A stretch of DNA of 64,000 nt from Mansonella perstans (taxonomy: Eukaryota; Nematoda; Chromadorea; Rhabditida; Onchocercidae): NCBI GenBank assembly GCA_037074765.1, contig JBAMDO010000055.1, forward strand, positions 124,001 through 188,000, in the 5' to 3' direction. Position numbers and translations under genes: made by a program. The notes beneath the pieces are model-generated. The model made no database searches. It worked only from the letters and a program-made list of their open reading frames with translations, and was not told where the DNA came from. This document shows positions 31,497-43,706 of the stretch, one piece after another (the first letter of the stretch is position 1; every line of letters starts with the position of its first letter).

Positions 31497-34400
31497 ATGG
31501 AAAATAAATTACATTTTTTAATTTGGTATATTATTTGGTTAACAATATTCAGTGCTCTATCGCAAGGTATTTGTGAAATATTTTTATTTTCAAAAGAAAA
31601 ATATAAATTTTAATTTCAATAAAATTATAATTTACTGAATCATTGAATAAAAAAGACTTGTTAGCGCTTGAAAAGAAAAAAAATTCAATAGTCAGTAATC
31701 TAATCTTCTTTTGAGATAAGATATGGATAGTTTAGTATGAATTAAATTTGTTCAGATTGAATAAGTTTCAACGAATTGCTGGGCAAAAATTATCGAATAA
31801 TTCGTCGTTTTCTTAACTGAATTATTTAAATTTTAAAACTTTTAATTTTACTAAATTTTTTTTTTTAAGTTTCATTTAGTTCATAGTAATTTCAGCACCA
31901 GTTGCTAGCGGAGCCCAAAAAATTTATACAATTCAGTATTTTTTTTTTGTCAAATGGGAATTTTTCGAAGTGGATTGGTGGATAATACCTGTAAGAGGCG
32001 AATATTAATCCATTGTATATCCACTGCGACAAGTGATCACAGTGCTGAATAAATTGTGACAGTGATTTCTTTCGGAATTACTATTTCTAATGTATTATCA
32101 CTTCTCGTGATGAGACTGTAATAAATGTCCCCCTTAAAAAGAATTTATAAAATTTGGAGGAGAAATTTCTGAAATTAATTGCGATTAATTGCCATTTCAC
32201 GCTCTATTTTATACTGAGAATAAATTATTTATTTTTATTGCAGTATAGATGCTCACTACCAAGTAGTAATTTAATTCCATAATTTTTAAGTTTTGTTTCA
32301 TTTACATACATTCAATTTCGATAACGAGTTATTTACTAAAAATTATTGTTGAATTAGGTTTTATGTGCAATTTGTTCTGATTTTTCATTTTTTAGAATAA
32401 AAGACACAGTTTTATTAGTAATATTATCAACACTTCTATCACTAATTTATTTTATGTGTTTTTTTTCGTATTTATAAAAGTGCAATATTCAGCAATAAAT
32501 CGACATTTTGAATAATAATTAAATAATCAGCCCTTTTGCCATGCATATATCTTGTTCGAAATGTTATATTCTAAAAGTCTAATTATAATTGCTATCACAA
32601 TAATCATGCCTGAAATTCGTAAACATAATCCGGAAACTAGTGGACATGATTCGGAAATTTGTTGAAGATGATCCTAAAATTTTGTTGATTTAAAATTATA
32701 GCATTTGATAATTTTTTTTTTTGTTTTGATTAATAAATGGTCGTTATTATGTTTCAAATTTCGTATATTTCCGTAATGAGCGATTATCTTCGAAAAAGTC
32801 ATTATTTGGAATGTAACACCTTTTTAATTAGATTTCTTTTCTTTGCTAATTGATAATTCTAGAAGAAAAGGTACAAAATGAAAAGACAGTAATTCAATTT
32901 ACGTATATAAATTCAATATATGAATATCATTTGAAAACTTTAAAATGTTTATTTAATGAATTCCTTTTCATTATTATAATTTTTGACAAATTCGTTTCAA
33001 GGATATTCTCAGTCAAAATCCAAATTTTAGAAAAACTATGCGTCGATATTCTTTCTCCTGCCTTGTCTTTTTTCTGGGATTTCTCATACCGAGTGAAACA
33101 CTGAATGAAATTGGTTAGTTTTGAATTTTTTTGCATTTACAGGTAACAATTTATTTGAGCAATATCACAAACCTCTCTCTTACCTCTCTCTCTCTTTTTT
33201 TTCTTTAACTTTCTTTCTTTCTCCCGTTAAATTTTATAACACTTTTGCGCAGATACACACTCAAAAAAACCATACAAACATTTCGGTCGACGCTTTGAAT
33301 ATGTTTACGAAAAGCCTTTTGGACGCAATCAGAAGCCAAGATTTTCGCTCAAATATGGTACTTATCTTTAACACTTGTCTGTTTAGCATGGCGATAAATA
33401 ATTTTGAAGTGATAATGATCAAGTTTCTTAATCAAGTCTAATATTATATAAGATATTAAGTTTCAGTGCAGTATTTTGAGGCATGGTTCAATATGATAAC
33501 GTAAGAGCCAGGATCAAGATATTATTGTGATAACCAAAGAGCTAATTGTTATCAAAAGTATTATGTAATGTTTTGAATTGTGAATTCTTTGAAAATTTTA
33601 TTTGTTAAATATTTTCAGATACTATCGGTGATAATCCTGATATAACTGGAAACGGCACAGTCGGACAGATAAAAAATCATTTGCCAAAAGAGTACTGGCA
33701 AATAAATGCTGAAAAAATACAGGAAAAATACTTTGTTTATTTTAAATTTATTTCCTTTTCATGCACTGAATTTCAATTCAGTTTAAGCGAGATAATTTTC
33801 TCTTCTTAGCCTATTTCATTTAATTCAAAAAAGATAAAAAATGTAATATAAATTTCCATTCCTGCTCTTAAACACATTAACATGGAAGCAAAATTGATTT
33901 ATTTTAAAAATTTTAAAATTCATACCTTTACTTAAATATGACATTTGCAATACGATATTTTTTTAATTGGACTAATTAAAAGTTTATTTTGTCAAGTAAT
34001 TAGCATTCTTTTACTTTAGCCTCAGTGGAAGAATCCCAGCAATTCACACATTACCGATAATGTCCATCTTAAAAATATGTGGAAACAAAGTGAAAAAGGC
34101 TGGAGAGAGTACGAAATAATACGCCATTTGGCTGATGATGTGTTTAATCAGGCTAAGGTATTTGCATTGCTAGCTTAAATTAGCCATATTCTTAGTAATA
34201 TCATTTGTGTAATTTATTTGCCCACATCGAAAACAAGTTTTGACAGAACTTGAAGTTATTAGTCTTATTAAATAAAATGAGCTCAACTTATTGGCATATT
34301 TAATTTTACTTTAATGGGATTTCTAAGACCAGAAAATTATAATTTCAGAATGGAAAATAATTTACAATTTATTTCCAAAAATAAGTGTCCCTTTTTCATA

Positions 34401-34894
34401 AATGAATTTAATCAATAAATCTCAGAAGTCAATCAATTGTTCTAATGCTAATATAATTTCAGGATCAAATGTCAAGATTTCCAACTTTCGACATTTCGCA
34501 CTTTCAAAAATTATTTTCGGCAATAACAACAGTACCGTCACCAGAAAATTTCATATCTGGAGGATACAGCTCGAATAGTTTTCAGCCAATAAAAGACAAG
34601 GAAAGAAATTACCTAAGATTTCATCCGAAAAATAATAAGCGCCGTATTTCGAAAAATGGGGAAAAAACTGACAAGGCTGTGAGAAAATTTGAAAAATGGA
34701 GCAAAGGTGCGACAGGACAATGGTCCAGTAATGATTCTTTAAGAAAGCCTAGATATTATGGCAGTAACACATTGCCTGTCACATTACCTAAATATGATCC
34801 AAGATTTCCATTTGATGGAGTATTCAGATTAATGGAAGACCTTCAACCACCAAAAACGTTCAAATTTCCAACAAAAGGCAATTTTTATATTTAA
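31497..34894 (+). CDS. Predicted secreted protein of unknown function
   Basis: Five exons: 31497-31566, 33253-33357, 33619-33734, 34020-34157, 34463-34894. They join in frame (phases 1, 1, 0, 0) to 286 residues. Exon 1 is a clean signal peptide (hydrophobic core FLIWYIIWLTIF, likely cut near SALS-Q). The mature protein is basic and hydrophilic, with no further membrane segment, no cysteine pattern and no recognised domain. Notable stretches are YKHFGRRFEYVYEKPFGR in exon 2, WKQSEKGWREYEIIRHLADD in exon 4, and a Lys/Arg-rich C-terminal third ending KFPTKGNFYI. It reads as a nematode-specific secreted or matrix protein, but no function can be assigned. Exons 2 to 4 are modelled from phase and splice signals only; intron 1 (1.7 kb) could hide another exon. 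AATAAA overlaps the stop. Confidence 0.75.
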
Positions 34895-36810
34895 ATAAAT
34901 TCTCCTTAACACTATTGCTTTCTCCATGGTATTTTTAATTTCACTGAAGCAATATTTCGAAATGAAAAAATAAAAATTAAAATTCACAAAATCTACTGTG
35001 ATATGAGCCATTTGACATTAATTGGTAGCATTTTCCTAAAGAGAAAAAGTTCATGAAGCAAATTAGCTTATTAATAATCGATGTAAAACCGGATCTCCAC
35101 AATTTATTAGCTCCAAAAGATTAGAATTGAAATTACTTCAGAACCATTCCTGATTTATGATGTTATAAAAACATTTCAGGTCTGTCGAATACTGCCAGAA
35201 ACTTCTGAAAAGATTCGAAGTGAAAAAATATCACAATTATTAAATTTTTATAAAATCATTCATTTGTCTGGATAAAGTTTTTGTCATAAATAATAGTTAC
35301 ATATTTGAATATTTGCTTTGAAATGAAGTTATTATTAAAAAAACTAGTTGTTAAAGCTAAAACGATGAGAAATCATTCTGTTAAAATTGCTTGTGATATA
35401 ATTAATTATACCAAAATTACTTTAAAATATTTTCGGCACTGGCTAAAATTTCCTTTTGTGGATTTGAACCATTTAATTTTCAGTTTTAGTTTTATGTATA
35501 TTCTATTCGCGGTCAGATTACAACCAGCAAATTATTTCTCACCTTTTGCTGAATTAAAAAATTCGAATTGCTGAATGAAATTAAAATTTTTGGGAGATAC
35601 AAAATGTTACCGTAAATTTTATAATTTAGAAGTTTGAACACTTTAAATTTGAAAACCGTTGATAGTTCACAAATAGTTATGTACCTATCATAATTACTAT
35701 TTAGGTAATCATTATTGCAAACATAACTGGATTACTTTATAATTTATTTAATTAGTCACATATCCGAAAACTACTCAGTGCTTTTCAGCTTATTTCTAGC
35801 ATATTTCATTATCAGTAAAATGAAATTCCTTGGTCATGGACCAATCACTACTTTCGCCCTTCATTTAATAAATTAAACAGCACATTGTTTTCTTTTTTTT
35901 TTTCAACTTAATGATTTTTGTTTTGTTACCGCTGAAAAATTAGCTTCATGCTGAATGGGTCAGGAAAGATATTACAGTTCTTCGGCGGTAAAATGATTAT
36001 TTGAAATTTCATTGAATAATTGGGATCCGGAAAAATGAAATTCACAGATTTTCCTCTTGCAACAATGAAGTAAGGCTAGGATTTCCTTTTCTTGTTAATT
36101 CCTACAAATGAGACATTTTTTAGAGATGCTTATCGTAGAAGCAAATGAAATGATAAAATTGCTCGTACAACAATAATTTTTTATACTCACGATGGAGAAT
36201 AAGACAATTTTCACTTCATCTGAATCATTTGTTATGGATTAACGAAGTATTGGTAATACCTAAATAGTTAAATAAATATTCATTAAATTAACAGGAATTT
36301 AAAAAATTTTTTATTTTCAACTAAAATTGTAACTTTACGACTTTTTACTTTTTATTTGCGATTCCTCTTTTATTTTCCATTTTCTAAAGGACAAATCAAG
36401 TTTGAAATCTGAGTGATTAAATGAACAAATGCATCTTACAAAACTTCGATTCATTAAGTACTTCTGACTTACACAAAATGTGCTATCAAAGATTGTTTTA
36501 ATGCACTTTAAAAGTAATAAATATACTAATATTGTACTAACATAATAATGTACTAATATAATATTTTTCAAAACATTACCTCTAATGCAATCAGACTGTA
36601 TAAGTTATTATTGTATTAATAAGCATTAAGCTAGAAACTTTTTGCAATATTTAATGTTTACTAAAAATTAAAAGTGCACGCCTATAATGTTGGATATACT
36701 ACTGTACAGACAGAATTGTAATTTTATGGAAGTACAAAGAAATTTAAAGTATTTACTTAAATGCTTTATTGAATCTGGTATAATAGCATTCATTGATTGC
36801 TGCATTATTC
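34895..36810. other. Intergenic DNA between convergent genes
   Basis: About 1.9 kb shared by the 3' ends of the secreted-protein gene (+) and the MFSD10-like gene (-). The latter has a polyA signal (AATAAA on the minus strand) at 36765-36770. No other gene seen. Confidence 0.6.
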
Positions 36811-39800
36811 TTATTCTTTTAATGTTACAATGTTTGATGATAGATGTCGTAGCATAAGCACTGGTATGATCAGTAAAATTCCACCAGTTATATAGCATAT
36901 TGTTGGACCAAAAAGCCAAAATACTAAATTATGAAAAGTTTAACACATTCAAGATTACTGTTTCTGTTTCATAAAAGTATAAGGAAGGAATGATAAACCT
37001 GTAGATGCAAAAAGTGGGCCAATAGCTCGAGCTAATGCGCCTAAGCATCGAAACACTCCAATTGTTACACCTTTTACATCATCTGTTGCTTGATTTGAAA
37101 TACATGAAGTCATACATGGAACTACTAAGCCTGATGCTGAAAAAATCTTAGCTTCTTTGCTATCACTTCATTCTGACAATTTTTCTGGCACAAATTGACT
37201 GAGAAAAATTCACCAGTAGCTTTTTTTTTTATTTATTATGCAATTAACATCATAAATGAAAGTAGGAAATTAATTGTCAAATAATAAAAAGAAAAAATAA
37301 CGAAAAAAGTGTCACAAAAAAAGAAAAAAGCCTAAAAAGACCTGGAAAAACCGACTGTTACCAACCGTCCTTATTGTATGCGCAATAGATCAAAGAGGAA
37401 AGATAATCCATTAACATCCTGAATTTCTGGAAGTATCTTACCTATTGCGTAAAGTGCTAAACCAGAATAAAATCCATTTAAAGTGCTACTGTATCCGATT
37501 ATAATATATGCCGGGATAGTAAATAAAATACCATAGGTAGCTATTGCATGCTGCTTAATGTTTCGAATTTGGTGAATTCCTCCTAAAAACTTAAAAAATG
37601 TTAGAATTTTAGGAATTGAAAATGAAGTTTTTAATTGAAAGAACAATTGATCTATTCAATTATTTTAATCTTACTCTTCATATATCTTCATTGCAAAAAC
37701 TGATAAAATCATAAGAAAGAAAATAAATTAATAAGAAGGAAATGAATTGAATTGATCCATTTAATGGATTTAACGAATTCTTTTAACATCTTAACAGGTT
37801 CAAGTTACTAACGGAAAAGTGAAAATGCAAATTTGCAAAATAGCTACCTTGAACTATAATCATCAGAATACCAATATACAGATACATTACTCCTTGTTGC
37901 ATGCTGAAAAATATTTGTGAACATTGTTTGAGAGATGGATGAGATTGCAAAAGCATATTCATACTTCTACTTGCTCTTTTAATTACAATAACTAATTAGG
38001 ACGATTCTCTAGGAATACCGCCTACATTTTGCTGATTTTCTGCTAATTAAATTCAACAATTGTTATTTATATTTGAAGTTTCTATTATCGATGTTATATC
38101 TAATAGCGACGACTTAGTGAATAAAATAATTTCAATCTTGTCTTGCAATGCATTTACATAAAGCCTATGTTTCGATATAGAAAGAATGAAATTGGGCCTA
38201 AATCAAGGAATATGATTAGAAAATTAAATAGTTAAAAATAATAAAAACCTGTTATAGCTGAAACGAATGTGTGTCAAAAAGGAAAGTGTAAATTCAAGGC
38301 CAGAATAAAGGAACATATAAGTAAAGTATGCTTTTCCATATGATCGCATTATTTCCACTCCTGAATCGTCAATCCTAGAGATTGAAGGAGTAATTGACTT
38401 TTTTAAAATTATCCTTTTGCTCATAGTAAATGAAAAATTACAACTTTTTCAAACAAAACAGTAATCTCATTTTGAATCTTTCTAGAATGTAATAATTACC
38501 AGCAAAGTTGTTAAAAGTTTAATTTATAATAACTGTCAAAAGTTTAACTTGAACTTTCAACAAAGATAACTTTATTGAATATTTAAATTAACTAATACGA
38601 AATCATTTCACCAGAACGGTCGCTAACAGCAGCAAATGCAAAAAGTGCACTTGGCTTGATATACAATAAACCATTCCTGAACACTTCACCGATTAAAGTT
38701 TGCTAAAAACTGTTTCAAATTAAAAAGTTTTATTTTTTCAAAAATATTTTAAAGCTCTGACCAGTTATTTTGCTTTGCATGAAAATATTATGAAGCAAAC
38801 AGAAAAGCACTCGCTTTTTTTTTAAATTTTTTTTCAAAATATTTCACTTTTATGAAATGTTTTAGCATTCATTAATTTGGCGCTTTTTTTAAAATAACCA
38901 ACCCTTTTTGAAATATCAAGAGTTTCAGGCAAAACAAAAGCGACAAAGATGAACTCAATGATTGACAATACAATTGCAAATTTAGCTGGTGCATTAATGG
39001 CCAATTCAGAATCAGTATCGGCAATATGTGCGAAATATGCACCAACTATAGGACCAATTAAAAAGCCTACCGAAAATGCTGCACCGATAATAGCCTAAAA
39101 ATATGCGATTTGACTATGACAATATCGAATATTCTATCAGATAAGGTAGATGATGACAGTTATTCGATACTACTATTATCACAGATACAGTACTGATGAA
39201 ATGATAAGCACAGTAATGTGTTAATATTTGTAACATCAGGTTGCGATATGATGACATCAAGAGATTTGTTGCCACCAAAATCACCATCATTATCACACTG
39301 CTAAAGTTACTTCAACTTTACTTCCTCCTTAAATCTTAATTGATTGTAAGAATTAATTACGATACCTTACCATGCCTTGACTAATTCTTTTCTGCGGATA
39401 AACATCAGCCATTACTGCGATGCATATTGAAACGCTAGCTTTGCTCACACCGCCAACCATTCGCGATAATACAAAATAAGTAAAATTGGCTGTATTGGCC
39501 CATATCTGTACAACATGAATTCATTTGTTGGATTATAGATGAAAAGGATTAATTAAAATGTTTTCGTGGGAAATTTTATTTTGTATAAAATTTTAAATCA
39601 TAATCTATATATATTTGTCCTCATTAAAATATTTATAATAATAAAAGTCTGAAAAAAAAATTTTGCAAATGAATCATAAGTTATCTTAAGAACTTTTTGT
39701 ATATTTAAATTTGAAATTGAAACTTAACAGTAAACGATAACTTACTGCATAAGACAGCAATGTTCCAATAATGGAAAATAGTAAAATAGGCTTACGTCCA

Positions 39801-40724
39801 TAAACATCGGATAGTGCACCAAGTATAGGTGACGATAAAAATTGAAGAAAGCAATAAAGCGATCCCAAAACACCTATGAAAAATTGCTATTCTGAACATT
39901 TGAGCTATTCAATTTTTAAATGTAATTTTAAAATTCAAGAAAAATCGGTATTCATGAAATACGCTAATTTTCATATATGTAAGTTAAGAGAAAACCAAAA
40001 GAAAGAAATCTTTCTAAATTCCTTTTTTTTCATCTTTTGAATTCACAAAGCCTTAAAATATTTACCACCGAAAAAAACGGAATGGAGACGTCTTGAGGCT
40101 GGTATACCAATGGCATTTTGAAAAAATTGACAAAACATTTCAACAGCATCATAGAGCTGATCCTGAAATGATAAAAACTGCCTGTGAATTCACAATGTTG
40201 AGTTATAAGAAGTAAAAATAAAACAAACTGACAACTTTGCCTGATTCTTTCAATTTCGCTATTTGGCTGCGATTCTATCGGTTGAACTTTGTTGGAACCT
40301 TGTCAACTTTTCAAATCATCATAGATGTCATAAATCATAAAATCATAAATTATGCATCATAAATTTCAAATGTCATAAACATTATGGAAACTATTTCTTT
40401 ATGAATTTGCAGTAATTTTCAAGCGGTAAAAAGTTTTGCAAAAAAAAAAAAAAAAATTTTTAAATTAATTTAAAAACATTATTTGTTCTTGAAAAAGACC
40501 GTTATAAAAAGTATATTTTTTGCATTATTTTTTTTTATGATGATACTATCCGGAATAGTATAAGCATTTCTCGTCATACTTACTCTTCGTTCACTATATC
40601 CATAGTAATCAATTATGGCCGGGAAAAGTGGTAGAATAAAAGTAAATGCAAGAAGATCAAGGACAAGTAAAATGAATATCAATAATGGTGCAGAATTTTT
40701 TTTCATCTGTGCAGGTGAATGCAT
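36811..40724 (-). CDS. MFSD10-like major facilitator transporter
   Basis: Eleven exons, listed 5' to 3' on the minus strand: 40724-40584, 40162-40066, 39873-39746, 39505-39371, 39094-38903, 38702-38612, 38360-38249, 37903-37848, 37582-37442, 37136-36999, 36923-36811. All phases agree and give 447 residues, close to the usual MFSD10 (TETRAN) length of about 455. It is a 12-helix MFS carrier. Visible marks are the first helix (LLIFILLVLDLLAFTFILPL), the loop 2-3 signature GALSDVYGRKP, FVLPET at the end of the N-half, YMFLYSGLEFTLSFLTH in the C-half, and FRCLGALARAIGPL near helix 11. MFSD10 is an organic-anion exporter in mammals; the substrate here is unknown. An alternative start is Met7, which directly follows an acceptor-like cacag that could be a spliced-leader site. 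All introns are GT-AG. Confidence 0.9.
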
Positions 40725-43706
40725 AACACGGGATGATCAGACTGTTGCCGTAGAAGCTGAAAAATACGCTGCAATTAATTTTTGTAATATAGGTATGAGG
40801 AGTTTGATGAAACTAAGATGATGAAGGAAGAAAACATTAAATGTATATTTTCTTCTTCACAAGAAGATAGCATAAAACCTAAAGCTCTCTCAATTATTAT
40901 TTATGAGCAATCTTACCACATTGCAAAGGTACAATCAGCGAAAGCAAAATTATTGAAATGAATAATTGGCAGATGTTCTAAAGGGCATTGTCGCTCATTT
41001 TTTATTTTAATATGTCGTAAAAAGTGGGAAATATTTTTGTAGAGAAAAAAATAAGCAATTTTGAAAAGTATACATTCAAGGACTAACGAATTGTGATGCT
41101 CAAAATTGTCAAAATATCACGCCAAAAGTAAAGATGAAGGTGAAAGGTCAAGCAAGCAATAGGTAAGATAATTAACATGAACACGTCGAATCGTTGATAA
41201 ATTAATACAGTCAAACATGATCGAGTAACTCAAACATAAAATTCATAACTGAAGTGACAATTGGTGCTTTAAAATTGAAGTTGCAACGGAGCAGGTATCA
41301 TAAAGAGAATTACTCATACAGCAAAGATCATTTCGATAACAAAAATGCGCTAACGGAAGAAAATACATTCAATGTGTAAATCAGAAAAATAAAATGTAAT
41401 TAAAGCATTTAAATAATGAAATAATAAAATTAATTTAATTAAATCACATGACATATCAAATAAAATTAAGATTATTTTATTACAAATCGAACAGCACAAT
41501 ACTAATTGACTAATCATGATGACAATACATCCACAGAAGCAGTTCAAGGACAAAATCCCACTCCAAGTGCCTTCATCTTCAATAACTGATATTTTTTCAA
41601 TTACTGATATCTATTGCAACGAACCATTAACCAAAAAAAAAGCGGAAAAAAAAAATGTTCTTTAATTAAAAGCTGAAAATGTTATGTATAATTAATTATT
41701 TGAATTGAAATGTATGTGCTAATTGCTAATTGTCATTTTATCTTGTTCTAAAATCCAATTAGTTACATCTTCATTGATTTAATTGCAAATATAAGAGTTT
41801 TGAAAGAAGAAATGAATAATGCAATTATATGATAACAATTTGTAAAAGAATCGTATTGAGTTAAAAATAATTTGAAATGCTGCAATATTAAAACTAATGT
41901 CACCATGGAGTATTATGAAAAAATTTATTACTGTTTCACATGACATTAAATGATCAAAACTATGTAAAATGAATAAGTAATAAAATTAAGTTATCGTATT
42001 CTTTATTAAAGATTAATTAATTACTATGCTAACAGAATAAACAGTATTGGAAAGTACAATTGGTATACAAACAAATAATAAATGAATGTTTAATTCCTTT
42101 TCTTGGGAGAAAATAAATAAGAAATCCTTTGTGGAATTATATATTGTCTTTCTAGATCATTCATCAATTTATGATTTAGGTCAACGGACCAAGTGTTTTC
42201 TTTCTCTAAGCAATATTCTATTTGGTACAAATAAATTAAAAACCATACAAGCAGCGTAAACAAATGATAAAATGAACAATACACTTTTGAGTCAATAAAG
42301 AAAAGAAATTTTTCAATCAAATTTTAAATTTCGCAAATGAAAAAAAAAAGGAAATGAAATATGAACAAACAATGACAAATGTGGGACAAAAAGTGACCAC
42401 AGTTTTGAGAGTCAAATCGTGTCCCATGTTAGGTCAACAATTTTCATGCCGTAAATACTTTTGCAAAATACAAGTGTATAATTGCGAATAGAGAATATTC
42501 AATACAAGGAACTCTTCCTATTCAATGCAAATTTAGGCCTTACAGGAACCAGGAAGTGCTTTTTATGATACGATGCCCTAATTACATGAATTTACATCAC
42601 TGTTGAATTTGATGGATATATCCTGAAGAATGATGGAATTATTTCTGCTCCTTTCGAAATTCAACAACAAATTTCACATTTTGTCACTTAATATCATTTT
42701 ATTTTTTCATTCATTTGTGCTAGATTTTTTTCCCGAAATGTTCAGTTACTGGAAAAAATGTTCGGTGCTCCCGGATGATTAAAAAAAAAGATTAAAACAT
42801 GATTTTTTTTGCTGCGAAAGTTCTGTATTTTCTAATTGGATTATGAAAATGAATTTGTAACCTTATTTGAACATTCGATAATTTAATTTAAGGAAAACGA
42901 TGCTTACGACGGTTATGACAAGATGATAAGCTGAGTAGAAGAAAAGTAGTATAGTTGTAAGAATTAATAATTAATAATGTTCGAAGATTCAGATGAATAA
43001 TGATGACAGGAAAACGACAGTTTAAATTCAGCATACAACAGAGATAGAAGGAACAGAATATTGTCGATTTCCGGATCTACCACAAAGTAGAGCTCCTTAA
43101 TGGGGTTTGATATTTTATTGATCAGTGGGTATTGGAATCATTGAATGTGATGAATGTATAATTGAATAAATTCTGAAGAACTTGCTCAAGGAGAGTGGCT
43201 AAAATTGCAGGCCAATAAAAACAGTACCAGTGATCTTCAAGTCGTTAAAACTCTGATTGGATTAATATTACAACGCAGGGTCATTTGGCATGCCACTAAA
43301 TAATTATATAGTGCAATTTTATTTCAATTTTTCCTCCAATTCTAAATTTTAGCTTTTTGTCAATTTTAATACTATCTGATATATTTGCTATGAGGAGAAA
43401 CAACAAAAAAATTGAAATGCTTATTGAGTTATTTTCAAATTCATTTTTTTTGAAATTTCATGTCCAACTTTATCGTTTCTAGCTTGTACAAGTGACCATT
43501 GGAATAGCAGAAATAAAAGACATTAATTGATTAATCTATCAGTTTTTACGAAACTCCCTGTTTCAGTCCTGCTCCTGAGCTAACTTTTGCATAGGTATTT
43601 TCTTAAAATATGCTTAATACTTTTTTCATTTTGCGATTTTTGAATTTTTTGAATTTTGACATGATAGTGTCAACATTCAATTTAATCTCTTTCAGCTTAA
43701 CGACTA
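40725..43706. other. Intergenic DNA between divergent genes
   Basis: About 3 kb containing the promoters of the MFSD10-like gene (-) and the ground-like gene (+). No exon or RNA gene recognised. It ends with tttcag 11 bases before the next ATG, a probable trans-splice acceptor. Confidence 0.6.
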
